In this document: positions 1-8,400 of the stretch, one piece after another
Layout of the letters: every line of letters begins with the position of its first letter
Numbering within the stretch: position 1 is the stretch's first letter
Source: Octadecabacter antarcticus 307
GTDB taxonomy: Bacteria > Pseudomonadota > Alphaproteobacteria > Rhodobacterales > Rhodobacteraceae
Assembly: GCF_000155675.2 (NCBI RefSeq)
Contig: NC_020911.1
Coordinates: forward strand, 275,501-339,500
Reading direction: 5' to 3'
DNA: 64,000 nucleotides
Translations under genes and position numbers: made by a program
The notes under the pieces: model-generated
The model's database searches: none
What the model was told of the DNA's origin: nothing
What the model saw: the letters and a program-made list of their open reading frames with translations, nothing else

Positions 1-422
1 TGCCAGGCCCGCCCGTCCGGATTGTTGGGATGCACCAGCACTTGTACGTCGGCGCGGCCTTCCGATTGCACGACCCAGCCTTGGGCCTCAAACGCAGCAG
101 CATGTTCGTTGTAGGTCGGCTTTGGGATGGTCACGACTGATCCGGGCCACACACTTGGCATCTGCGCAATCAATGCTGACGCACCGCCCGCGATGACCAA
201 TTCTGTCGTGTCTGGGATGTGCCAAAACGCCCGTGCGGCTTTCGACAAACGCCGCATCGCGCCGCTATCTGGCAAAGCTGTCCATGCATCCGTGCCGATA
301 TCACCCACCGGATAGGGCAGCGGATTGATCCCCGTGCTCAGGTCCAACCAGTCGCTGCGCGTCCCGCCATAGGTCGCAATCGCGGCGTCTAACCCACCGC
401 CATGGTCGCGCTTTTCTGTCAT
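1..422 (-). CDS. cobC: Threonine-phosphate decarboxylase CobC, N-terminal part (cut by window edge)
   Basis: PLP enzyme of the aspartate aminotransferase fold that supplies (R)-1-amino-2-propanol phosphate for the cobalamin lower-ligand linker. Translating the minus strand from the ATG at 422 gives about 140 residues with the family opening: HGGG near residue 7 and STGINPLPYP near residue 29, then a segment ending at HPNNPDGR. The start overlaps the stop of the DUF1636 gene as ATGA, so the two are probably translationally coupled. The PLP lysine lies outside the window. The cobalamin setting agrees with this call. Confidence 0.88.
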   Translation of the reverse strand, partial: MTEKRDHGGGLDAAIATYGGTRSDWLDLSTGINPLPYPVGDIGTDAWTALPDSGAMRRLSKAARAFWHIPDTTELVIAGGASALIAQMPSVWPGSVVTIPKPTYNEHAAAFEAQGWVVQSEGRADVQVLVHPNNPDGRAW

Positions 423-787
423 TCAGGCAGCGGCTGATGACGTGACACAAAATGCCCCTTCACGCCCTGCGGCCATTCACGATACGGCACCTGTCCGTTC
501 GCACTTGCTGCATGTTTGCCCGCATATTCGACAATTGCTTGGGCGTCACTCTTCGTGGCCTCAAACGTGCCGAGCGAATAGTTGATCTTACCATTGGCCT
601 GCACCGTGATGTTGCAGGCCCGATCGCAGCCCATCGTGCACGACACGCGGCGGGTTTTTACGTCCGTCGCACCCGATGCCGCCGCTTCGATTAGCTCAGC
701 TAATGCCTCACCGTCGGTCTTTTCCATGCCGGTTACTTCCCAGCCAGCGCACTTGCAGGTGTCGCAAATTGTTATCCAAGTCGTCAT
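419..787 (-). CDS. DUF1636 family small Cys-rich protein of the cobalamin region
   Basis: 122 residues. Two cysteine groups are visible: C8, C11, C13 near the N-terminus and C50, C54, C58 in the middle. This is the pattern of the DUF1636 family, which has a thioredoxin-like ferredoxin fold and probably binds a metal or an Fe-S cluster. Members often sit beside cobalamin genes, and a role in cobalt handling or electron supply has been inferred but not shown. It overlaps cobC by four bases and is upstream of it in the same operon. Confidence 0.75.
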   Translation of the reverse strand: MTTWITICDTCKCAGWEVTGMEKTDGEALAELIEAAASGATDVKTRRVSCTMGCDRACNITVQANGKINYSLGTFEATKSDAQAIVEYAGKHAASANGQVPYREWPQGVKGHFVSRHQPLPE

Positions 788-874
788 GTCAGCCTCGCGT
801 GTTCAGGTACCAATTGTTGAACCGGAATTGCCGCGAGGCTGCAAGCCCAATCCCCTTAATCGTGTCCCAACAAT

Positions 875-1849
875 TCATGCACGCCCGTGTGGTTCCATAA
901 AATCCAGATCAGGATTGGTCGGAATAATCCGGTGTGGGTTAATCGTCTCATGACTGTAATGATAGTGCCGCACGATATGATCCATGTTCACCGTCTCGGC
1001 CACGCCTGTGACCTGATACAACTCTCGCGTGAACCCCCACAGGTTCGGGCAATCAAGGATGCGTTTGCGGTTACATTTGAAATGTAGGTGGTAGACATTA
1101 TCGAACCGCACCAGCGTCGTCCAAAGCCGCCAATCTGCCTCGGTCATTTTGTCGCCCATCAGGTAACGACCCTCGCCCAACCGCGCCTCAAGCCAATCGA
1201 GCGATTCGAACAGCGGTGCGACAGCCGCATCATATGCCGCCTGCGTCGTCGCAAACCCCGACTTGTAGACCCCGTTATTCACAGTATCATAAATCCGCGC
1301 GTTCACCGCTTCGATGTCGCCGCGCATCTCTGTGGGCCAATAATCGTCTGCGTTGCCGGTGATCGCGTCAAACGCCGAATTGAACATGCGGATGATCTCG
1401 GAACTTTCATTGCTGACAATCGTGCCGCGTTCCTTGTCCCACAATATCGGCACCGTCACCCGCCCTGACATCTGCGGGTCTGCCTTAAGATAAATATCAC
1501 GCGCAAATGGCAGCCCGAACAGCGCATCGCCCGTGGCCCCGTGCTCGTCCGTCTCAAACGTCCAACCATCCGACAGCATATCAGGATGCACCGCCGACAC
1601 TGTGATATGGTCTTCCAACCCTTTGAGTTTACGGAAAATCAACGTGCGATGCGCCCACGGGCAGGCGTAAGACACATACAAATGATACCGCCCCGAAGCC
1701 GCCCCAAACCCGGCCTCACCTGATGGCCCAGCAGATCCGTCTGCGGTGATCCAGTTGCGAAATGTTGCGTCCTTACGCTTGAACGCGCCGCCTGTGGATT
1801 TTGTATCATACCAAACGTCGTGCCATTGCCCGTCTACTAACTGTCCCAT
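875..1849 (-). CDS. Glutathionyl-hydroquinone reductase (Xi-class glutathione S-transferase)
   Basis: 324 residues, the usual size for YqjG/PcpF-type enzymes that reduce glutathionyl-(hydro)quinones and release glutathione. The catalytic motif CPWAHR begins at C63; the N-terminal thioredoxin-like domain is followed by an all-helical GST C-terminal domain holding ADWRLWTTLVRFD and the family C-terminus NPHRIIPTNPDLDF. A cytosolic enzyme of quinone detoxification. It stands between the cobC arm and the cbiX arm of the cobalamin locus but has no evident role in that pathway. Confidence 0.9.
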   Translation of the reverse strand: MGQLVDGQWHDVWYDTKSTGGAFKRKDATFRNWITADGSAGPSGEAGFGAASGRYHLYVSYACPWAHRTLIFRKLKGLEDHITVSAVHPDMLSDGWTFETDEHGATGDALFGLPFARDIYLKADPQMSGRVTVPILWDKERGTIVSNESSEIIRMFNSAFDAITGNADDYWPTEMRGDIEAVNARIYDTVNNGVYKSGFATTQAAYDAAVAPLFESLDWLEARLGEGRYLMGDKMTEADWRLWTTLVRFDNVYHLHFKCNRKRILDCPNLWGFTRELYQVTGVAETVNMDHIVRHYHYSHETINPHRIIPTNPDLDFMEPHGRA

Positions 1850-2165
1850 AATTCGCTCCTAAATTCTGTTGACCCTCAGCTACCGCAACTGCGCCAATCA
1901 ACCAACCGCGACCCAAGCGCAGCGATGGTGCGTATTCGCACAGGTCGGATTCGCCGCCTCGCGCGCCGCATACCTGATTGCGGCCCCGCCCCGCCCACGA
2001 TACCAACACCCCAGACGACGCCCCATCTGATTATTCGGGGGCCAGAGAGGTTGTTGCGCTTTAGGTTGACCCAAAACGGGGACCGCAGGCGCAAATCGTC
2101 CAAAGCCGCCCCGTTTCGGGTCAGCGGTTCTCTGGTCTATAGGCATAGACACACGGAGACGACGC
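1850..2165. other. Intergenic stretch between divergent genes
   Basis: Spacer between the minus-strand hydroquinone reductase and the plus-strand DUF6732/cbiX operon; it should carry both promoters. I looked for a cobalamin riboswitch because of the downstream genes but could not find a convincing B12 box or core on either strand. The overlapping open frames here show no recognisable protein. Confidence 0.5.
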
Positions 2166-2399
2166 ATGCGGCTTACACTTGCTCTATTCACCATCCTCGC
2201 GGCCAATCCCGCACTGGCGCATGTCGGTCATCTGGCCGAAGTTGCGGGCCATGGCCACTGGGTCGCCGCAGGTGCCATCGCAATCGCGCTGGGCATCGCC
2301 GCCCTCGGTTCTAGAAAGGGCGCTGCGCGTAAGGACAAAACGCAAGACAGCGACGTCACCGATGACGACGCCACCGACGAAGAGGAAGCATTGGCATGA
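2166..2399 (+). CDS. Small membrane or secreted protein, DUF6732-like
   Basis: 77 residues. A signal-peptide-like start (about residues 1-18, ending ALA) is followed by HVGHLAEVAGHGHW, a hydrophobic helix of about 15 residues, and an acidic tail rich in D and E. This small family is typically found directly upstream of cobalamin genes in Rhodobacteraceae. The stop overlaps the cbiX start, so co-translation is likely. The His-rich segment after the signal peptide might bind a metal; that is inference. Confidence 0.65.
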   Translation: MRLTLALFTILAANPALAHVGHLAEVAGHGHWVAAGAIAIALGIAALGSRKGAARKDKTQDSDVTDDDATDEEEALA

Positions 2400-3637
2400 G
2401 CGATAGAATCAAAACAGATCCAAAAACAGGCGTCATGATCTGTGGCCACGGGTCGCGCTCGCAATCTGCCGTTGATGAATTTGCCACCCTTGCCGACAAA
2501 CTGCCTGCCTACTTGCCTGATGATTGGCAAACTGAATACGGCTACCTCGAATTTGCCAATCCCGTGATCCGTGACGGCCTCGACAAACTGCGCGAAGCAG
2601 GGTGCACCCGCATTCTCGCCGTCCCCGGAATGTTGTTCGCCGCCATGCACGCGAAAAACGACATCCCCACGGTCCTCAACACCTACGCCGCCAAACACGG
2701 CATGCAAATATCATACGGCCGCGAACTCGGCGTTGATCCAAAAATGATCTCCGCCGCCGCTGGCCGCATCCAAGACGCAGTCGCCGCCGCCAACATCAAA
2801 CACGGCCCAGTTCATTTGCACGACACCTGTCTTGTGGTTATCGGGCGCGGCGCGTCTGACCCCGACGCCAACGGCAACGTCGCCAAAATTGCGCGCATGC
2901 TGCACGAAGGTATCGGTTTCGGCTGGAACGAAGTTGGCTACTCCGGCGTCACATTCCCCCTCGTCGAACCCTGCCTCAACCATGCGGCAAAACTCGGCTA
3001 CAAACGCATCATCGTCGCGCCGTATTTCCTGTTCTCCGGCATCCTGATTGATCGGATCTACGGATTTACGGACCAAGTTGCAGCGCAACATCCCGACATT
3101 CAATTCGTCAAAGCGGGCTACTTGGGCGACCACCCGAAAGTTCTGGAAACATTTGCCGAACGCATCATCGAACAGACCGGAAAAAACCCGCCGCCCAATT
3201 GCGGCACATGCGCCTACCGCACCCAAGTCCTCGCGATGGACAGTGGAAAGACCGTAACGATAAAAGCTGAAGACCGTGAAAATCACGCAGCTTTCGCCGA
3301 CTCCCCACCGCCGACTTGCGTGTTGTGCAAATACCGCACCCAAGTCCTCGGTTTCGAATCCGAAGTTGGTGCTGTGCAAGAATCACACCACCACCACGTC
3401 GAAGGCCAAGGCGCATCAGCACCTGGATCAAACGTCACCGACTGTGCGCTGTGTGACACATTTTGCACCGGCATGTGCCGTCTCGCCGCCCAACAGGTCC
3501 AAGATCATGCGCACGACCACGCCCACAAGCATGGCCATGATCACGCCCACACCCACGACCACGATCATCACCACGCAATCTACCCCCACGCCAAACACCC
3601 ACACGGCCCCGAATCTGCCCGCAAGCCGAAATCCTAA
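2396..3637 (+). CDS. cbiX: Sirohydrochlorin cobaltochelatase CbiX with metal-binding tail
   Basis: 413 residues, probably inserting cobalt into sirohydrochlorin early in corrin synthesis. The chelatase part holds CGHGSRS at residues 17-23, with H18 as the likely metal ligand, and a second half with IIVAPYFLFSG near 205. The C-terminal third is unusual: a CxxCxYRTQVL module occurs twice (C269/C272 and C308/C311), then CALCDTFCTGMC (C350-C361), then a His-rich tail from about 371 to 403. Cysteine and histidine tails are known in CbiX and are thought to store or deliver metal. It overlaps the preceding gene by four bases and heads the cob run. Confidence 0.9.
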   Translation: MSDRIKTDPKTGVMICGHGSRSQSAVDEFATLADKLPAYLPDDWQTEYGYLEFANPVIRDGLDKLREAGCTRILAVPGMLFAAMHAKNDIPTVLNTYAAKHGMQISYGRELGVDPKMISAAAGRIQDAVAAANIKHGPVHLHDTCLVVIGRGASDPDANGNVAKIARMLHEGIGFGWNEVGYSGVTFPLVEPCLNHAAKLGYKRIIVAPYFLFSGILIDRIYGFTDQVAAQHPDIQFVKAGYLGDHPKVLETFAERIIEQTGKNPPPNCGTCAYRTQVLAMDSGKTVTIKAEDRENHAAFADSPPPTCVLCKYRTQVLGFESEVGAVQESHHHHVEGQGASAPGSNVTDCALCDTFCTGMCRLAAQQVQDHAHDHAHKHGHDHAHTHDHDHHHAIYPHAKHPHGPESARKPKS

Positions 3638-3671
3638 GACCCGCACTTACTTCTTTCTCTTCAATTGTCTT

Positions 3672-3706
3672 TGTTTTCTAAATACCCCCGCCAGAGGCTC
3701 CTCCAA
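3672..3706 (-). repeat. Roseobacter-type intergenic element (GC-rich hairpin plus GTATTT)
   Basis: On the minus strand this reads GCCTCTGGCGGGGGTATTT followed by an A-rich tract. Similar GC-rich-then-GTATTT strings recur between genes at 5709 and 12396 in this window. Here it fills the cbiX-cobH spacer. The function is unknown; it may act as a terminator or processing site. Confidence 0.5.
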
Positions 3707-3736
3707 ACACCAAAGGCACCGCCCCGAAAGCCCGAA

Positions 3737-4378
3737 ATGCGCCCCTACGAAACCAACCCCTCAGCCATTTACGCCGCCAGCTTCGCGACTGTCGCAGCCG
3801 AGGCACGTCTGGACCGTTTCGCACCGGCACTGCACCCCCTCATCACCCGCCTGATCCACTCTTGTGGCATGGTCGAAATCGCCGACCGCTTGGCATTTTC
3901 TGCCGACGTGGCATTTGCGGGCCATCACGCCATGCAATCTGGCGCGCCGATTCTGTGCGATTGTGAAATGGTCGGCGCGGGCATCATCCGCCGCTACCTG
4001 CCCGCTCATAATCAGGTCATCGTCACCCTCAACGACCCGCGCACCCCCGACCACGCCGCGAAAATCGAAAACACCCGATCCGCCGCCGCCGTGGAATTTT
4101 GGGAACCCCATATCGCGGGCGCAATTGTCGCCATTGGCAATGCCCCCACGGCCCTGTTCCACCTGCTCGAATTAATCGACCAAGGCTTCCCCAAACCTGC
4201 GGTGATCCTTGGCTTCCCTGTCGGGTTTGTTGGCGCGGCAGAATCCAAAGCTGAACTTGCCGCCAACCCGCGTGGTATCGATTTTGTCGCGCTGCGCGGT
4301 CGCAAAGGTGGCTCTGCCATGGCATCGGCGGCGGTCAACGCCCTCGCTGCTGGCCTGCCCGAAATCAAGGAACGTTAA
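3737..4378 (+). CDS. cobH: Precorrin-8X methylmutase CobH
   Basis: 213 residues from the ATG at 3737. A longer frame opens at 3665, but its first 24 codons lie in a low-complexity spacer repeat and do not look like CobH. The enzyme moves the C-11 methyl to C-12, turning precorrin-8X into hydrogenobyrinate. Seen are the N-terminal helix ending RLIHSCGMVEIAD with the catalytic His (H41), then the glycine-rich segments GFPVGFVGAAESK and LRGRKGGSAMASAAVNALA. It lies between cbiX and cobL on the same strand. Confidence 0.93.
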   Translation: MRPYETNPSAIYAASFATVAAEARLDRFAPALHPLITRLIHSCGMVEIADRLAFSADVAFAGHHAMQSGAPILCDCEMVGAGIIRRYLPAHNQVIVTLNDPRTPDHAAKIENTRSAAAVEFWEPHIAGAIVAIGNAPTALFHLLELIDQGFPKPAVILGFPVGFVGAAESKAELAANPRGIDFVALRGRKGGSAMASAAVNALAAGLPEIKER

Positions 4379-4400
4379 CATGGTGCTAGCGCAAATCGTA

Positions 4401-4438
4401 TGTACAGGGTGTGTACAGATTGTGTACGCGGTGTGTAC
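4401..4438 (+). repeat. Four TGTAC repeats at 11-base period upstream of cobL
   Basis: TGTAC occurs at 4401, 4412, 4423 and 4434, exactly 11 bases apart, with G/T-rich spacers ending in TG or TT. TGTAC is half of the palindrome GTGTACAC. It sits in the 83-base cobH-cobL spacer. It could be an operator array on one face of the helix or a slippage-generated minisatellite. Confidence 0.7.
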
Positions 4439-4461
4439 GTCATGCAGCGGGGTAATCGCCG

Positions 4462-5691
4462 ATGGTTAACGCCCCCGTTCAGGCCCCCGTTCAGGCCCCG
4501 TGGCTCCACATCGTCGGCATCGGCGAAGACGGCATGGACGGTCTCGTCCCCGCCACCCGCGCCGTGGTCGAAGCCGCAGACGTCATCATCGGTGGTGACC
4601 GCCACCACACGCTGTCGATCAACCCAACGGCCACTCGCATCGCATGGCCGTCCCCTTTTGATGCCATGATTGAAACGCTACAAACCCTCAAAGGCAAACG
4701 CGCTGTGGTGCTTGTGACCGGGGACCCGCTCTGGTTCTCCGTTGGTGCCCGCATCGGCCGCGCGATCCCCGCCAATGAACTTGTCTACCACCCGCAACTC
4801 AGTGCCTTCCAACTCGCTGCCGCCCGCATGGGTTGGTCGCTGGCAGATGTTGAAACCCTCACCGTGCATGGCCGCCCCGTCGAACAGATGATCGCGTTTA
4901 TTCAACCTGATCAACGACTTATCGTACTGACAACAGGCGCAGACACCCCCACACAAATCGCTAAATTCTTGACTGAACGTGGTTTTGGAAATTCCAAAAT
5001 GACGGTGCTGGCGGCAATGGGTGGCGCCAATGAACAACGCTTTGACGGCCCGGCAGATGGCTGGTCCCACACGGTTCCAGCGTTCAACACGCTGTGTATC
5101 GACTGTATCGCAGCCCCTGACGCCGCCCTGCTGCCCCGCGTTCCCGGCCTTGCTGACAGCCTGTTCGTGTCTGATGGGACGATGACCAAACAAGAAGTCC
5201 GCGCTGCGACATTGGCCAAACTCATGCCCATGCGCGGTGCACTCCTTTGGGATATCGGAACAGGCAGCGGCAGCGTCGCCATCGAATGGATGCGCGCCGC
5301 ACGCTATGCCCGCGCCATCGGCATCGAACCGCGCGCGGATCGCCGGGCCATGGCCGCGCAAAACGCGCTGGCACTTGGCGCACCCAAGCTGGAATTGATA
5401 GATGGAACAGTGCCTTACGCGCTGGATGGTCTTGACGCACCCGACGCTGTTTTCATCGGTGGCGGCCTGTCGCGCGAAACTTTTGATGCCGCATATGCCG
5501 CCCTGCGCCCGCTTGGTCGGCTGGTCGCAAATGCCGTCACTCTGGAATCTGAGGCTGAATTGATCGCCCTGCACCGCGACCACGGCGGCGACCTCGTCAA
5601 AATACAAACCCACCGCGCCGAACCAGTTGGCCGCCTCACCGGATGGCGCCCGTCCATGCCCGTAACGCAATGGAGCTTGATTAAACGATGA
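4462..5691 (+). CDS. cobL: Precorrin-6Y C5,15-methyltransferase (decarboxylating) CobL
   Basis: 409 residues, a fusion of CbiE-type (about 15-200) and CbiT-type (about 215-400) domains that methylates C-5 and C-15 and decarboxylates the C-12 acetate of precorrin-6Y. The first domain opens HIVGIGEDGMDGL; the second carries the SAM-binding loop DIGTGSGSVAIEW near residue 260. The first codons lie in two perfect copies of a 12-base repeat (4471-4494) plus a partial third, giving APVQAPVQAP, a non-essential looking extension. No cobK (precorrin-6A reductase) is present in the adjoining spacers. Confidence 0.93.
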   Translation: MVNAPVQAPVQAPWLHIVGIGEDGMDGLVPATRAVVEAADVIIGGDRHHTLSINPTATRIAWPSPFDAMIETLQTLKGKRAVVLVTGDPLWFSVGARIGRAIPANELVYHPQLSAFQLAAARMGWSLADVETLTVHGRPVEQMIAFIQPDQRLIVLTTGADTPTQIAKFLTERGFGNSKMTVLAAMGGANEQRFDGPADGWSHTVPAFNTLCIDCIAAPDAALLPRVPGLADSLFVSDGTMTKQEVRAATLAKLMPMRGALLWDIGTGSGSVAIEWMRAARYARAIGIEPRADRRAMAAQNALALGAPKLELIDGTVPYALDGLDAPDAVFIGGGLSRETFDAAYAALRPLGRLVANAVTLESEAELIALHRDHGGDLVKIQTHRAEPVGRLTGWRPSMPVTQWSLIKR

Positions 5692-5708
5692 CGGATATTG
5701 CTGTATAC

Positions 5709-5745
5709 CGGCCCTCCGGGGGGCGTATTTTGGCCAAGATGAATG
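5709..5745 (+). repeat. Roseobacter-type intergenic element
   Basis: GC-rich dyad CCCTCCGGGGGG followed by CGTATTTTGGCCAAGATGAA in the cobL-cobI spacer. It matches in layout the elements at 3672 (inverted) and 12396. It leaves just enough room for the GAGGAG ribosome site of cobI. Confidence 0.5.
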
Positions 5746-5758
5746 CGAGGAGCGGCGC

Positions 5759-6460
5759 ATGAGCGGAACCCTCTACGGCGTTGGCGTCGGGCCTGGCGCG
5801 CCTGATCTTATGACATTGCGCGCCGCCCGCCTGATCGAGGGCGCGGGCGTGATTGCCTACCCGACCCTTGCGGGGGCCGCCAGTTTCGCGCGCTCTATCG
5901 CCGCCGATCTGATCCCCGCAGGTGCGCGCGAAATCATCATGGACGTACCGATGACCTTGGATCGCGCCCCCGCCCAAGCGGCCTATGATGCAGGTGCGGC
6001 CCAAATTGCGGACGCGCTTATTGCGGGTGATGACGTGGTCTGCCTGTGCGAAGGCGATCCGTTTTTCTACGGATCATTCATGTACTTACACGCGCGCCTG
6101 AACACACAGTTCACTGTCAAAGTTGTCCCGGGCGTCACGTCCGTCACCGCCTGTGCCGCCGAAGCTGGCCGCCCGTTGGTCGCGCGAAACGAACGCCTTA
6201 CGATCTTACCCGGGCCGATGGACGAAGCCGCCCTGCGTGAGCGCATCGCAGGCGCAGAGGCAGTGGCCATCATGAAGGTGGGGCGGCACTTGCCCAAACT
6301 GCGCGCGGTGATCGAAGACCTCGGCCTGACGGATCACGCCACCTATATCGAACGCGCGACCCTGCCTGAACAGGTCGTCACACCGTTGCGCGGCGCCCCT
6401 GAAAAGGCGCCGTATTTTTCAATGATCCTTCTTACCAAAGGGGCCGATCCGTGGCTGTAA
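5759..6460 (+). CDS. cobI: Precorrin-2 C20-methyltransferase CobI
   Basis: 233 residues; the SAM-dependent methylase that commits precorrin-2 to corrin synthesis by methylating C-20. The tetrapyrrole-methylase fold is seen from GVGVGPGAPDLMTL near residue 7, through LCEGDPFFYGSFMYL near 97, to VVPGVTSVTACAAEAGRPL near 121. A GAGGAG ribosome site lies just ahead of the ATG. The stop overlaps the GTG start of the cbiG-cobJ fusion by ten bases. Confidence 0.93.
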   Translation: MSGTLYGVGVGPGAPDLMTLRAARLIEGAGVIAYPTLAGAASFARSIAADLIPAGAREIIMDVPMTLDRAPAQAAYDAGAAQIADALIAGDDVVCLCEGDPFFYGSFMYLHARLNTQFTVKVVPGVTSVTACAAEAGRPLVARNERLTILPGPMDEAALRERIAGAEAVAIMKVGRHLPKLRAVIEDLGLTDHATYIERATLPEQVVTPLRGAPEKAPYFSMILLTKGADPWL

Positions 6461-8400
6461 TTTCTGTCGCCCCAAAGGGGCGCAAACCCTCTGAGTCCCC
6501 AAAGGGGCGCAAACCCTCTGAGTCCCCAAAGGGGCGCAAACCCTCTGAGTCCCCAGAGGGGCGCAAACCAATTGTCCTAGCGCTGTCCAAATCCGGCGAA
6601 CCCACCGCACATGCCATCGCATCGGCGCTGAATTGCCCCGTCCATGGCCGCGAAAACCGTGTGGGCAAGGCTGACGCCTTTTTCGCCAATGCGCTAGATC
6701 ACACCCGTGATCTGTTCGCCGCTGGCATCCCCATTATTGGTGTCTGCGCGTCCGGTATTCTAATCCGCGGCGTTGCGCCTTTGTTGGCGGATAAAACCAC
6801 TGAACCGCCGGTTGTTTCGGTGTCTGACGACGGTAGAGTTGTGGTGCCGCTGCTGGGCGGGCATCGCGGGGCAAACCGCCTCGCGCGCGATATTGCTGAT
6901 GCGTTGCAAGGCGTCGCAGCCGTAACCACTGCGGGCGACGTGGCGTTGGGTGTGGCGCTGGATGAACCGCCCGTGGGCTACCGCCTGCAAAACCCCGACG
7001 ACGCGAAATCCGTCATGGCGACGTTGCTGTCAGGCGGTGGTGTCACATGGAACGGTCCAGCTATTTTCGACGTCGACCTACCCTTTGGAAAAGACATCGA
7101 ATTGTGCGTCACCGAAGCGGATGAACCCGGCTCACAAACGCGCCTCGTCTATCATCCGCAAACATTCGCGCTGGGCCTTGGCTGCGCGCGAAATGCTGAT
7201 CCTGAAGAGCTTTGGAATCTTGTCAACGAAACCCTGCACAATCACGACATTGCGCAGGGGTCGATCGCCTGCGTTGCGTCCATCGACCTTAAGGCAGATG
7301 AACCTGCGATCCTTCAAGCGGCTGCGCGCCTTGGCGTCCCACTGCGTGTTTTCACGGCATCTGAACTCGAACAACAATCGCCCCGCCTTGCGAACCCGTC
7401 CGATGTGGTCTTTGCCGAAGTCGGCTGCCACGGCGTATCTGAGGGCGCGGCGCTCGCCGTCGCGGGGTCGGCAGCCACCTTGATGGTCGAAAAATGTAAG
7501 ACCGCCACCGCCACCTGCGCCATCGCTCACGTGCCCGAGCCCATCACGACACTAAGCGGCCGCTCCCGTGGTCGCCTGTCTGTCGTTGGCATCGGGCCGG
7601 GTCAGGCCGCATGGCGCACCCCCGAGGTGTCCCGCCTCATTGCCGATGCAGAAGAACTCGTCGGGTATGGCCTTTATATAGATTTGCTTGGGCCCTTGGT
7701 GGCTGGCAAGATCCGCTCGGATTTTCCATTGGGCGGCGAAGAAGCGCGCTGCCGCTACGCCCTCGAACAGGCAGGGCTTGGCAAAAACGTAGCGCTGGTA
7801 TGTTCCGGCGACGCGGGCATCTACGCCATGGGCGCGCTTGTGTTTGAACTGCTTGATCGCGCGTCAAACGAAGAAGGTGTTTCCGATGCGGCACGACGCG
7901 CGGAAATTATCTGCTCTCCCGGCGTGTCTGCCCTGCAAGGCGCTGCTGCCCGCGCAGGAGCGCCACTGGGTCACGATTTCTGCACGATCAGCTTGTCCGA
8001 TCTGCTCACGCCCCGTGCCGATATCATCCGACGGCTGAACGCTGCCGCGCAGGGCGATTTTGTTATCGCGTTTTACAACCCCGTTTCCAAAACCCGTCGC
8101 ACGTTGCTGGCCGAAGCCCGCGACATCCTGCTGCAACACCGCCCCGCCGATACGCCGGTCATGCTGGCGTCGAACCTCGGCCGACCCACAGAATTGGTCC
8201 GCTTCCGACGTCTTGATGAACTTGAGGTCGATGAAGTCGACATGCTCACTGTCGTTCTCATCGGGTCGTCCAATTCCCGTCTCGCGCAGTTGGGTGAGGG
8301 GCCGCGTATGTTCACCCCGCGTGGCTATGCCCGCAAAATAGATGGCGACCTTGTGGCCAAACGCGACGATCCATACCCCGCAGAGGAGCCTGCACAATGA
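6451..8400 (+). CDS. cobJ: Fused CbiG (cobalt-precorrin-5A hydrolase-like) and CobJ (precorrin-3B C17-methyltransferase)
   Basis: 649 residues from a GTG. Residues about 45-365 match CbiG: an N-terminal domain with GVCASGILIRGVAPLL and LLGGHRGANRLARDIA, then the C-terminal CbiG region with GCARNADPEELWNLV. From about 375 a complete CobJ methylase follows, with VVGIGPGQAAWRTPE, VCSGDAGIYAMGALVFEL and FYNPVSKTR. CobJ methylates C-17 with ring contraction. CbiG acts in the anaerobic route, so its job beside aerobic-type genes is uncertain. Residues 6-40 are encoded by a 27-base tandem repeat and belong to neither domain; the real start could be later. Confidence 0.88.
   Translation: MAVISVAPKGRKPSESPKGRKPSESPKGRKPSESPEGRKPIVLALSKSGEPTAHAIASALNCPVHGRENRVGKADAFFANALDHTRDLFAAGIPIIGVCASGILIRGVAPLLADKTTEPPVVSVSDDGRVVVPLLGGHRGANRLARDIADALQGVAAVTTAGDVALGVALDEPPVGYRLQNPDDAKSVMATLLSGGGVTWNGPAIFDVDLPFGKDIELCVTEADEPGSQTRLVYHPQTFALGLGCARNADPEELWNLVNETLHNHDIAQGSIACVASIDLKADEPAILQAAARLGVPLRVFTASELEQQSPRLANPSDVVFAEVGCHGVSEGAALAVAGSAATLMVEKCKTATATCAIAHVPEPITTLSGRSRGRLSVVGIGPGQAAWRTPEVSRLIADAEELVGYGLYIDLLGPLVAGKIRSDFPLGGEEARCRYALEQAGLGKNVALVCSGDAGIYAMGALVFELLDRASNEEGVSDAARRAEIICSPGVSALQGAAARAGAPLGHDFCTISLSDLLTPRADIIRRLNAAAQGDFVIAFYNPVSKTRRTLLAEARDILLQHRPADTPVMLASNLGRPTELVRFRRLDELEVDEVDMLTVVLIGSSNSRLAQLGEGPRMFTPRGYARKIDGDLVAKRDDPYPAEEPAQ
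6470..6567 (+). repeat. 27-base tandem repeat inside the 5' end of the cbiG-cobJ fusion
   Basis: Three full units starting at 6470, 6497 and 6524 and a partial fourth at 6551, each CCCCAAAGGGGCGCAAACC followed by CTCTGAGT. The unit is a multiple of three and reads SPKGRKPSE. It begins with the dyad CCCCAAAGGGG. The fourth unit has CAGAGGGG instead of CAAAGGGG. Confidence 0.9.

Noticed and set aside
1850..2165. Cobalamin riboswitch before the cbiX operon
   Set aside because: No B12 box or recognisable core on either strand.
2711..3379. 222-residue frame antisense to cbiX
   Set aside because: A shadow of the high-GC cbiX gene, with no recognisable domain.
4678..5760. 360-residue frame antisense to cobL
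   Set aside because: A shadow of cobL; sequence is low in recognisable structure and lacks a ribosome site.
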